From: CBDCNH01 sp965219015
Lineage (GTDB): Bacteria > Pseudomonadota > Alphaproteobacteria > Rhodobacterales > Rhodobacteraceae
Reading direction: 5' to 3'
Assembly (NCBI GenBank): GCA_965219015.1
Contig: CBDCNH010000017.1
Coordinates: 62,001 to 126,000, forward strand
DNA length: 64,000 nt
This document shows, piece after piece, positions 29,437 through 37,392 of the stretch (position 1 is its first letter; each line of letters opens with the position of its first letter). The notes beneath the pieces were generated by a model. It had not been told where the DNA came from and ran no database searches. It was given only the letters and a program-made list of their open reading frames with translations. The position numbers and the translations under genes are program-made.

Positions 29437-31491
29437 ATGCCCGACGCACCCCTGACCGACCGCTGGGACGAGGATGCGGCAGCAGGGCTCGACGCGCCGG
29501 GCCGGCTTCTCTACCGCTCGAACCTCCTCGGCGCCGACCTCGCGATCACCAACTTCGGCGGCGGCAACACCTCCGCCAAGATCGCGATGCCCGACCCGCT
29601 CACGGGCGAGGCCGTGACGGTGCTCTGGGTCAAGGGCTCGGGCGGCGACCTCGGCTCGATGGACCTCGCGGGCTTCGCCACGCTCTACCTGGACAAGGTG
29701 CTCGCCCTGCGCGGGCTCTACGCGGGCCCCGAGCAGGAGGACGCGATGGTGCGCCTCCTCGACCACTGCGTGTTCGGCCTCAACCCGCGCGCGCCGTCGA
29801 TCGACACCACGCTCCACGCCTTCGTGCCCGCGCCCCATGTCGATCACGTCCACCCCGACGCGGTGATCGCCATCGCCGCGAGCGCCGACGCCGAGCGGCT
29901 GACGGCGGAGGTGTTCGGCGGCGAGATCGGGTTCCTGCCCTGGCGCCGGCCGGGGTTCGAGCTCGGGCTCGCGCTCGGCCGGATGGCGAGCGAGCACCCG
30001 GACCTGAAGGGCGTCGTCCTCGGCGCGCACGGGCTCTTCACCTGGGCAGAGACGGCGCGGGAGTGCTACGCGACGACGCTCCGCATCGTCCGCCGCGCGG
30101 CGGAGTGGATCGAGGCGCACCGCGCGCGGCCCGCGTTCGGCGGCACGCGCATCCCGAGCCGCGCGCCCGAGGCGCGGCGCGACGCGGCCGCCCGGCTGAT
30201 GCCGCTCATCCGCGGGCGCATCGCGGCGGGCGGCGCCAAGATCGGGCACTTCTCGGACGCGCCCGAAGTGCTGGAGTTCACGGGCTCGGCGGCGCTCCCG
30301 GACCTCGCGCCTCTCGGCACGTCCTGCCCGGACCACTTCCTGCGGACCAAGATCCGGCCCCTGATCCTCGACGCCGACGTCTCCGAGGCCGACCTCGACG
30401 CGGCGCTCGCCCGCTACCGCGACGACTACGCCGCCTACTACGACCGCTGCCGCCATCCGGGCAGCCCGGCGATGCGCGACCCGAATGCGGTCGTCTACCT
30501 CGTGCCCGGCGTGGGCATGATCACCTTCGCGCGCGACAAGCCCACCGCCCGCATCGCCGCCGAGTTCTATGCCAACGCGATCAACGTGATGCGCGGCGCG
30601 TCGGGCGTCAGCACCTACCGGGGCCTGCCCGAGCAGGAGGCCTTCGACATCGAATACTGGCTGCTGGAGGAGGCGAAGCTGAAACGGATGCCGCCGCCAA
30701 AGCCGCTCGCGGGCCGGGTGGCGCTGGTGACGGGGGCCGCGGGCGGCATCGGCGGGGCCGTCGCGCGGCGGCTCATCGCCGACGGCGCGGCCATCGTCGG
30801 CTGCGACATCGACGAGGCCCGGCTCGAGGCCGCCACGGCCCCGCACGGGCCCGACCGCGCCCTGGCCGCGTCGATGGACGTGACCGACGAGGCAAGCGTC
30901 ACGGCGGCCTACCGCGCGGGCATCCTCGCCTTCGGCGGCATCGACATCGTGGTCTCGAACGCGGGCATCGCGTCCTCCGCGCCCGTCACCGAGACCACGC
31001 TCGCGCTATGGGACCGCAACATGGCGATCCTCGCGACGGGCTACTTCCTCGTCGCGCGCGAGGCGTTCCGCGTGCTCGAGGCGCAGGGCGCGGGCGGCTC
31101 GGTGGTGTTCGTGGCCTCGAAGAACGGGCTCGCCGCCTCGCCCAACGCCGCCGCCTACTGCACCGCCAAGGCCGCCGAGATCCACCTCGCGCGCTGCCTT
31201 GCCCTCGAAGGCGCTGGGCACGGCATCCGCGTCAACACCGTCAACCCCGACGCGGTGCTGCAGGGCTCGACGATCTGGCAGGGCGAATGGCGCACCCAGC
31301 GCGCGGCGGCCTACGGCGTCGGCGAGGACGACCTCGAGCGGGTCTACCGCGACCGCTCGCTCCTCAAGCGCTCGGTCCTGCCCGAGGACATCGCCGAGGC
31401 GGTGGCGTTCTTCGCGGGCGACCTTGCGGCGAAGTCCACCGGCAACATCCTCAACGTGGACGGCGGCAACGCGCAGTCCTTCACGCGCTGA
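29437..31491 (+). CDS. rhaD: Bifunctional rhamnulose-1-phosphate aldolase / short-chain alcohol (lactaldehyde) dehydrogenase
   Basis: The 684 residues fuse a class II aldolase domain (about 1-420) to a short-chain dehydrogenase (about 425-684). The aldolase part has the metal-site histidines in TTLHAFVPAPHVDHVHPDA and GAHGLFTW. The dehydrogenase part has the Rossmann motif TGAAGGIGGAVARRL, NAG (VSNAGIAS) and the active-site Y-x-x-x-K (YCTAKAAE). It splits rhamnulose-1-phosphate into DHAP and L-lactaldehyde, and the second domain handles the lactaldehyde. The fusion is known for rhamnose catabolism (RhaD/RhaEW type). The RBS is CCGGAGGAC. It is followed by rhaI after 8 bases. Confidence 0.93.
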   Translation: MPDAPLTDRWDEDAAAGLDAPGRLLYRSNLLGADLAITNFGGGNTSAKIAMPDPLTGEAVTVLWVKGSGGDLGSMDLAGFATLYLDKVLALRGLYAGPEQEDAMVRLLDHCVFGLNPRAPSIDTTLHAFVPAPHVDHVHPDAVIAIAASADAERLTAEVFGGEIGFLPWRRPGFELGLALGRMASEHPDLKGVVLGAHGLFTWAETARECYATTLRIVRRAAEWIEAHRARPAFGGTRIPSRAPEARRDAAARLMPLIRGRIAAGGAKIGHFSDAPEVLEFTGSAALPDLAPLGTSCPDHFLRTKIRPLILDADVSEADLDAALARYRDDYAAYYDRCRHPGSPAMRDPNAVVYLVPGVGMITFARDKPTARIAAEFYANAINVMRGASGVSTYRGLPEQEAFDIEYWLLEEAKLKRMPPPKPLAGRVALVTGAAGGIGGAVARRLIADGAAIVGCDIDEARLEAATAPHGPDRALAASMDVTDEASVTAAYRAGILAFGGIDIVVSNAGIASSAPVTETTLALWDRNMAILATGYFLVAREAFRVLEAQGAGGSVVFVASKNGLAASPNAAAYCTAKAAEIHLARCLALEGAGHGIRVNTVNPDAVLQGSTIWQGEWRTQRAAAYGVGEDDLERVYRDRSLLKRSVLPEDIAEAVAFFAGDLAAKSTGNILNVDGGNAQSFTR

Positions 31492-31499
31492 GGGGGCCC

Positions 31500-32777
31500 A
31501 TGACGTTCTCCATCGACCCGGGCTTCATCGAGGAAGCCAACCGCAAGGCGACGCCCGCGCACGAGGACGACCTCGGCGCGCTCCTCCGCCAGCTCGAGAG
31601 GCGGGGCCGCGACGGCGAGGCCGTGATCGCGCGGCTCATGGCCTTCGAGGTGGCGCTCCCGACCTGGGCCGTCGGCACCGGCGGCACCCGCTTCGCGCGC
31701 TTTCCGGGACCGGGCGAGCCGCGGCACGTCATCGACAAGCTCGACGACTGCGCGACGGTGCAGGCCCTCGTGCGGATCGCGCCGCGCGTCTCGCCGCACT
31801 TCCCCTGGGACCGCGTGGACGACCCGGGCGAGCTGCGGCAGGCCGCGGAGGCGCGCGGGCTCGGCTTCGACGCGGTGAACTCCAACACCTTCCAGGACCA
31901 GCGGGACCAGCCCCGGAGCTACAAGTTCGGCTCCCTCAGCCACACCGACGCGGCGGTCCGCGCCGACGCGGTGGCGCACAACGTCGGCTGCATCGAGACG
32001 GCGCGCGCGCTCGGCTCGGACGCGCTGACGGTCTGGATCGGCGACGGCTCGAACTTCGCGGGCCAGTCGAGCCTCGCGGGCGCGTTCGACCGCTACGTCG
32101 GCGCGATGCAGGAGGTGGTGGCGGCAGCACCCGAGGGCTTCCGCGTGTTCCTCGAGCACAAGATCTGCGAGCCCGCGTTCTACTCCACCGTCATCGCCGA
32201 CTGGGGCTCGAGCCTGATGGCGGCGCAGGAGCTCGGGGCCAAGGTGTCCTGCCTCGTCGATCTCGGGCACCATGCGCCGACGACCAACGTGGAGCAGATC
32301 GTCGCCCGCCTCGCCCGCGCGGGCAAGCTCGGCGGCTTCCACTTCAACGACTCGCGCTACGGCGACGACGACCTCGACGCGGGCTCGGTCGATCCGTTCC
32401 GGCTGTTTCTCGTGTTCAACGAGCTCGAGGAGGCGCGCGGCATCCGCCCCTCCTACATGATCGACCAGTCGCACAACGTGACCGACCCGGTGGAGAGCCT
32501 GATCGGCTCGGCGGTCGAGATCGCGCGGGCGGCGGCGCAGGCGATGCTGGTGGACCGGGAGGCGCTCGCCGCGGCGCAGGAGGCCAACGACGCGCTCGGG
32601 GCGCACGGCGCGCTCAAGGCCGCGTTCCGTACCGACGTGTCGCCGCTGCTCGCGGAGGCGCGGCGGCGCGCGGGCGGCGCGCTCGATCCGGCGGCGGTCT
32701 ACCGCGCGTCGGGCTACCGCGCGAAAAAGGCCGAGGAACGTCCCGCCACCGGGGCCGTTGCGGCAGGGATCGTATAG
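31500..32777 (+). CDS. rhaI: L-rhamnose isomerase (RhaI type)
   Basis: The enzyme converts L-rhamnose to L-rhamnulose using a xylose-isomerase-like TIM barrel with two divalent metals. The protein has 425 residues. Metal-binding and active-site stretches are visible in GSDALTVWIGDGSNFAGQSS, FLEHKICEPAFYST, CLVDLGHHAPTTNVEQIV and GGFHFNDSRYGDDDLDAGS. The protein belongs to the RhaI/Pseudomonas-type isomerases rather than the enterobacterial RhaA. It sits 8 bases after rhaD and 8 before the aldo/keto reductase, in one transcript. Confidence 0.93.
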   Translation: MTFSIDPGFIEEANRKATPAHEDDLGALLRQLERRGRDGEAVIARLMAFEVALPTWAVGTGGTRFARFPGPGEPRHVIDKLDDCATVQALVRIAPRVSPHFPWDRVDDPGELRQAAEARGLGFDAVNSNTFQDQRDQPRSYKFGSLSHTDAAVRADAVAHNVGCIETARALGSDALTVWIGDGSNFAGQSSLAGAFDRYVGAMQEVVAAAPEGFRVFLEHKICEPAFYSTVIADWGSSLMAAQELGAKVSCLVDLGHHAPTTNVEQIVARLARAGKLGGFHFNDSRYGDDDLDAGSVDPFRLFLVFNELEEARGIRPSYMIDQSHNVTDPVESLIGSAVEIARAAAQAMLVDREALAAAQEANDALGAHGALKAAFRTDVSPLLAEARRRAGGALDPAAVYRASGYRAKKAEERPATGAVAAGIV

Positions 32778-32785
32778 GAGACGGC

Positions 32786-33841
32786 ATGGACTATCGCACC
32801 CTCGGGCGCTCGGGGCTGAAGGTTCCCGTCGTAGCCCTCGGCACCTTCAACTTCGGCGGCACCGGCGCCTTCGCGGCGCTCGGGCCCAAGGACGCGGGCG
32901 CCGCCCGGCGGCTCGTGGACGTGGCCATCGACCACGGCGTGAGCCTCATCGACACCGCCAACATGTACTCGCTCGGCCTCTCGGAGGAGATCGTCGGCGA
33001 GGTGCTCGAGGGCCGCCGCGACCGCGTGCTCATCAACACCAAGGCGCGCATGAAGATCGGCGACGGGCCGAACGACGAGGGCGCCTCGCGCCACCACCTC
33101 ATCCGCGAATGCGAACGCAGCCTGAAGCGGCTCCGCACCGACCACGTCGACGTCTACTTCATCCACGAATGGGACGGCACCACGCCGGTCGAGGAGACGA
33201 TGGCGGCGCTCGACACGCTCGTGGCGCACGGCAAGGTGCGCTACGTCGGCTGCTCGAACTACGCGGGCTGGCAGGTGATGAAGTCGCTCGCCGCCGCCGA
33301 CCGCGCGGGGGGCGCGCGCTTCGTCACGCAGCAGATCCACTACACGCTCGAGGCGCGCGAGGCGGAGTACGAGCTCCTGCCCCTGTCGGTCGACCAGGGG
33401 CTCGGCGTGATGGTCTGGAGCCCGCTCGCGGCGGGACTGCTGACGGGCAAGCACCGGCGCGGACAGCCGACGCCCGAGGGCACGCGCCAGGCCGCGGGCT
33501 GGACCGAGCCGCCGATCCGCGACGAGGAGCGGCTCTGGCGCATCGTCGACGTGGCGGCGGAGGTCGGGGAGGCGCATGGCGTGTCGGCGGCGCAGGTGGC
33601 GCTCGCGTGGCTCCTGACGCGGCCCGCGGTGGCGTCGCTGGTGGTCGGCGCGCGCACCGAGGCGCAGCTCCTCGACAACGTGGCCGCCGTGGACCTGCGC
33701 CTGACCGAGGACGACCTCGCGCGGCTCAACGCGGCGAGCCGCCTGCCCTACCTCTATCCCTACTGGCACCAGGGCAACTTCGCGACCGAGCGCTTCAGCC
33801 CGGCCGACTGGGCGCTGCACCGCGACTACGCGGGCGGCTGA
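32786..33841 (+). CDS. Aldo/keto reductase
   Basis: This is a cytoplasmic NADPH-dependent reductase of 351 residues. It shows the AKR tetrad in context: D and Y in LIDTANMYSLGLSEEIVG, K in INTKARMKIG and H in DVYFIHEWDG. The cofactor region is SPLAAGLLTGKHRR and VASLVVGARTEAQL. It is the third gene of the rhaD-rhaI transcript (TAGGAG RBS), so lactaldehyde is a reasonable substrate. Proteins of this kind also reduce other short aldehydes and keto-sugars. The last 16 bases overlap the convergent dhaL gene. Confidence 0.88.
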   Translation: MDYRTLGRSGLKVPVVALGTFNFGGTGAFAALGPKDAGAARRLVDVAIDHGVSLIDTANMYSLGLSEEIVGEVLEGRRDRVLINTKARMKIGDGPNDEGASRHHLIRECERSLKRLRTDHVDVYFIHEWDGTTPVEETMAALDTLVAHGKVRYVGCSNYAGWQVMKSLAAADRAGGARFVTQQIHYTLEAREAEYELLPLSVDQGLGVMVWSPLAAGLLTGKHRRGQPTPEGTRQAAGWTEPPIRDEERLWRIVDVAAEVGEAHGVSAAQVALAWLLTRPAVASLVVGARTEAQLLDNVAAVDLRLTEDDLARLNAASRLPYLYPYWHQGNFATERFSPADWALHRDYAGG

Positions 33842-34446
33842 TCCAGCCCTGCCAGCGCCCGGACGATGGCGGTCATCGCGAGCATCCCGGGATCGTCCAT
33901 GCCGCGGCTCTTCTCGGCGAAGATCCGGGCGCGGCCGATGGAGGCCGGCTCGGGCCGCAGCCGCTCCTGCGCGTCGGCCGCCGCACGCGCCGCCGCCTCC
34001 GCCACGGCACCGGGCTCCGTCAGCCCCTCCGCCCCGCGCGCCACCGCGTCGAGGCTGTCGAGCACCGTCTTGCCGCCGAGCGCCGCCTTGCCGCGCGCCA
34101 TCACCGCGTCCCGCGCCAGCCCCGCGAGCCGCGGCACCTCGGCCGCCTCGAAGCCGGTGCGGCCCTTCAGATCCTTCGCCATCGCCATCAGCCCCGTCGC
34201 CATCAGCGTGCCGTAGGACGAGCCCGAGGACTTGGTGAACGCCTGCGCGCAGCGCGCCAGAAGCTGCCCGAGGTCGTCCGGCATGTCGGCCGCGCCCTCG
34301 CGCACGAGGCGCATCCCCCGCGTCATCGTCACGCCGAGGTCGCCGTCGCCGAGCGCCCCGTCGGCGGCGTTGAGCCGGTCGAAGTCTTGCTCCATCGCCG
34401 CGGCGAGCCGGTCGATGGCGGCGAGGATGGCGGCGCGGTCGATCAT
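33826..34446 (-). CDS. dhaL: Dihydroxyacetone kinase L subunit-like protein (DAK2 domain)
   Basis: The 206 residues contain the nucleotide-site signature LNAADGALGDGDLGVTMTRG (DGxxGDGD) and SSGSSYGTLMATGLMAMA, GKTVLDSLD and RARIFAEKSRGMDDPGMLAM. It is paired and ATGA-coupled with the DhaK subunit. In the family, DhaL binds the nucleotide. It uses ATP directly, or ADP with a PTS phosphoryl donor (DhaM). No dhaM is present here, so an ATP-dependent or remote-DhaM version is possible. Related pairs phosphorylate dihydroxyacetone or C4 ketoses such as erythrulose. Confidence 0.88.
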   Translation of the reverse strand: MIDRAAILAAIDRLAAAMEQDFDRLNAADGALGDGDLGVTMTRGMRLVREGAADMPDDLGQLLARCAQAFTKSSGSSYGTLMATGLMAMAKDLKGRTGFEAAEVPRLAGLARDAVMARGKAALGGKTVLDSLDAVARGAEGLTEPGAVAEAAARAAADAQERLRPEPASIGRARIFAEKSRGMDDPGMLAMTAIVRALAGLDQPPA

Positions 34447-35444
34447 CCGACGCGCCAGAACGCGCAGTCGCAGGGCGCCTCCAGCAACGCCTCCAGCTCC
34501 GCGTCGAGCGCGCAGAGCGTGATCGAGAGCCCCGCCATCTCCATCGAGGTCGCGTAGCGCCCGACGAGCGGCATCACGATCCGCGCGCCGGCCGCCTCGA
34601 TCCGCGCCTTCACCACGCGGTAGGCGATGTAGAGCTCCTCCGGCGGGGTCGCGCCGAGGCTGTTGACCAGCACCGACACCGCCGCGCCGTCGTCGAGCGG
34701 CCGGTCGGCGAGGAGCCGGTCCATCATCTCGCCGACGATCGCGTCGGCGGGGCGCAGCGTGTCGCGCCAGACGCCGGGCTCGCCGTGGATGCCCATGCCC
34801 ATCTCCATCTCGTCCTCGCCGATGTCGAAGGTGGGCCGTCCCGCCTGCGGCACGGTGCAGGACGAGAGCGCCGCCCCGATGCTGCGGCAGGCGTCGGCGG
34901 CCTTCTGCGCCGTCGCGGTGACGGCGGCGAGGTCGTGGCCCTGCTCGGCGGCCGCGCCCGCGAGCTTGAACGCGTAGACCATCCCCGCCACGCCGCGGCG
35001 CTTCTCCGCCTCCGCGGGCGGCGCCGAGGCCACGTCGTCGGCGAGCACGACCGTGGTGCAGGCGATGTCCTCCATCTCCACGAGGTCGCCCGCCATGTCG
35101 AAGTTCATCACGTCGCCGCCGTAGTTGCCATAGAGCCGCAGCACCCCCGCGCTCCGGTCGGCGGCGCGGATCGCGTCGGCCATCTGCTCGGCCGAGGGCG
35201 AGGCGAACACGTCGCCGATGGCGCAGGCGTCGAGGAGCCCCGCGCCGACGTAGCCGGTGAACACCGGCAGGTGCCCCGAGCCGCCGCCGGTGACGATGCC
35301 GACCCGGCCCTTGGCCTTCGACGTGGCGCGCGCGATCACCCGGCCGGTGTCGCCGGAGAGCCGATAGTGGCCGGGATGCGCGGCCACGAGACCCGCAAGC
35401 ATCTCGTCGACATAGTCGACCGGATCGTTGAGGATCTTCTTCAT
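34443..35444 (-). CDS. dhaK: Dihydroxyacetone kinase K subunit-like protein
   Basis: The protein has 333 residues. DhaK binds the ketose covalently through a histidine, which here is H220 in MGMGIHGEPGVWRD. Other family blocks are GRVGIVTGGGSGHLPVFTGYVG, ACAIGDVFASPSAEQM, YGNYGGDVMNFDMA and VNSLGATPPEELYI. It overlaps the upstream ABC permease by ATGA, so the kinase and importer are one operon. That coupling suggests that the imported sugar, or a ketose made from it, is the kinase substrate, not dihydroxyacetone in general. Confidence 0.9.
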   Translation of the reverse strand: MKKILNDPVDYVDEMLAGLVAAHPGHYRLSGDTGRVIARATSKAKGRVGIVTGGGSGHLPVFTGYVGAGLLDACAIGDVFASPSAEQMADAIRAADRSAGVLRLYGNYGGDVMNFDMAGDLVEMEDIACTTVVLADDVASAPPAEAEKRRGVAGMVYAFKLAGAAAEQGHDLAAVTATAQKAADACRSIGAALSSCTVPQAGRPTFDIGEDEMEMGMGIHGEPGVWRDTLRPADAIVGEMMDRLLADRPLDDGAAVSVLVNSLGATPPEELYIAYRVVKARIEAAGARIVMPLVGRYATSMEMAGLSITLCALDAELEALLEAPCDCAFWRVG

Positions 35445-36409
35445 GTCGGAGCCTTCTTCCGGCCGCGGCGGGGCGCGCGGGTGTTGAGGATCATCACGAA
35501 GATCAGGAGCGCGCCCCAGATCAGCTCGCGCGAGAAGTTCGAGACCTGCAGCATGTTGAGCCCCGAGGACAGGAACTGCATCGTCAGCACCGCGAGCACC
35601 ACGCCCACGATCCTGCCATAGCCGCCGTAGGGGTTCACCCCCCCGAGGACGGCGATGAGCACCGCGAGGAGGAGGTAGCTCGAGCCGTAGTCGGCCTTGG
35701 CGGAGTTCGCCCGGCTCATCACCACGAGCCCCGCGATGGCCGCGAGCACGCCCGAGGCCGCGTAGACGCGCACGAGAAGCCCCGTCACGTCGATCGCGGC
35801 GAAGCGCGCGGCGAGCGGGTTCGCGCCGTACATCTCGACCCGGAGCCCGAAGCCGGTGCGGCGCAGCACCATCGCGAGCCCCGCGGCGAGGAGCCCGAAG
35901 AGGAGGAGCGGCGCGGGGATGCCCGCGAGGCTGCCGTTGCCGATCCAGGCCATGCCGCGTGGCAGGCCCATCACCGCCGAGCCGCCCGTGAGCGCCACCG
36001 CGAAGCCGGTGAAGATCAGCCCCGAGCCGAGCGTCGCGAGGATCGCGGGCAGGCCCAGCACCGCCACCAGCACCCCGTTGCAGAGCCCCGCCGCGAGGCC
36101 GAGCCCCAGCGACAGGCCGATGCCCGCCGCGAGCCAGAGCCCGCCCGCGTCGGGGTGCCGCGACAGGATCAGCGCGGCCGCGACGGAGGTGAAGTTCGCC
36201 ACGCCCACGACCGAGAGGTCGATGCCGCCCGTCAGCATCGTCAGCGTCATCGCGAGCGCGAGGATCGCGAACTCGGGGAACTGGAACGCCATCGAGGTGA
36301 TGTTCTGCGCCGAGAGGAACAGGTTCGGGCGCAGCGCCGCCATCAGCGCGAACACCGCGACCGCGATCACCGCGAGCCGCACCTCGGGCGAGGCGCCGAG
36401 CCGCCTCAT
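35441..36409 (-). CDS. Sugar ABC transporter permease
   Basis: The 322 residues carry multiple membrane helices and BPD_transp_2 motifs: MTLTMLTGGIDLSVVGVANFTS, NGVLVAVLGLPAILATLGSGLIFTG, MYGANPLAARFAAIDV and AVLGGVNPYGGYGRIVGVVLAVL. It overlaps the upstream permease and the downstream dhaK by ATGA at both ends. Together with the adjacent permease it forms a heterodimeric channel of the AI-2/ribose-type importer family. Confidence 0.88.
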   Translation of the reverse strand: MRRLGASPEVRLAVIAVAVFALMAALRPNLFLSAQNITSMAFQFPEFAILALAMTLTMLTGGIDLSVVGVANFTSVAAALILSRHPDAGGLWLAAGIGLSLGLGLAAGLCNGVLVAVLGLPAILATLGSGLIFTGFAVALTGGSAVMGLPRGMAWIGNGSLAGIPAPLLLFGLLAAGLAMVLRRTGFGLRVEMYGANPLAARFAAIDVTGLLVRVYAASGVLAAIAGLVVMSRANSAKADYGSSYLLLAVLIAVLGGVNPYGGYGRIVGVVLAVLTMQFLSSGLNMLQVSNFSRELIWGALLIFVMILNTRAPRRGRKKAPT

Positions 36410-37392
36410 GCCGCCCGCGCCGCGGCGCGCCGCGCCTGCCAGGCGGGGAGCCCGGTGCCGATCAGGATCAGAGCGCCGATGGTGACGGACTGCCAGGTGT
36501 TCGGGATGCCGATGACGATGAGCGAGTTCTGCACCAGCACGATCAGCGCGACGCCGAGGAGCGTGCCCGTGAGCGTGCCGTAGCCGCCCGCGAGCCGCGC
36601 CCCGCCGAGCACCACCGCGGCGATGACCGAAAGCTCCTGCCCCACGAGGTCGAACGGGTTCGCCACGCGCGCCATCGAGGCGTGGATCGTGCCCGCGAGC
36701 CCCGCGAGCGCGCCCACGTAGACGTAGACGAACGCCTGCGTCCGGCGGACGTCGATGCCGATGCGCCGCGCGCTCTCGACCGAGCCGCCGATGGCGAAGA
36801 TCGCGCGCCCGAGCATGGTGCGGTAGAGGATCGCCCAGGTCACGGCGACCGCCGCCGCGGTGCAGAGGAACGCGGCGTGGAGCGAGTAGAAGCTGCCGTC
36901 CGCGTTGGTGCCGCGCAGGATCATCATCCGCCCGAAGGCGCGCATCCCGGGCGGCAGCGTGGTGATCTGCTTCGAGCCCACGAAGGTGAGCATGAAGCCC
37001 CGAAACACCGACAGCGTGCCGAGCGTCACGATCAGCGTCGGGAGCCCGAAGCCCGCGATCAGCACCGCGTTGATGGCGCCGAGAGAGGCGCCGACCGCCA
37101 TCCCGAACGGCAGCGCGCCCCACCACGGCAGCCACGGCATCGCCGCCTTCAGCACCATCGCGGTCACGTACATGGTGAACGCCGCGATGGCGGTGAAGCT
37201 CACGTCGATGCCGCCCGAGACGAGCACGAGCATCGCGCCCACCGCGAAGATCGACAGCACGATCCCCGAGCGGAGCAGGTCCGTCAGCGTGGAGACCGAC
37301 AGGAACCGCGGGTCCGACGCCGCGGCGAGCGCGCAGAACGCGACGATCACCAGCGCCACCAGCACCTCGTTGCGGGCGAGGGCCTGCCTCAC
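36406..37392 (-). CDS. Sugar ABC transporter permease
   Basis: The protein has 328 residues from GTG 37392 (MRQALARNEVLVALVIVAFCA), overlapping the ATPase stop as GTGA. Motifs are AVGAMLVLVSGGIDVSFTAIAAF, NAVLIAGFGLPTLIVTLGTLSVFRG, FAIGGSVESARRIGIDV and VVLGGARLAGGYGTLTGTLLGVA. It belongs to the same family as the next gene and is not a recent duplicate of it. Confidence 0.88.
   Translation of the reverse strand: MRQALARNEVLVALVIVAFCALAAASDPRFLSVSTLTDLLRSGIVLSIFAVGAMLVLVSGGIDVSFTAIAAFTMYVTAMVLKAAMPWLPWWGALPFGMAVGASLGAINAVLIAGFGLPTLIVTLGTLSVFRGFMLTFVGSKQITTLPPGMRAFGRMMILRGTNADGSFYSLHAAFLCTAAAVAVTWAILYRTMLGRAIFAIGGSVESARRIGIDVRRTQAFVYVYVGALAGLAGTIHASMARVANPFDLVGQELSVIAAVVLGGARLAGGYGTLTGTLLGVALIVLVQNSLIVIGIPNTWQSVTIGALILIGTGLPAWQARRAAARAA

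Noticed and set aside
29350..30846. Long minus-strand frame opposite rhaD
   Set aside because: It is antisense to a strongly supported gene and reads as Arg/Val/Glu-rich composition noise, as do most antisense frames in this GC-rich window.
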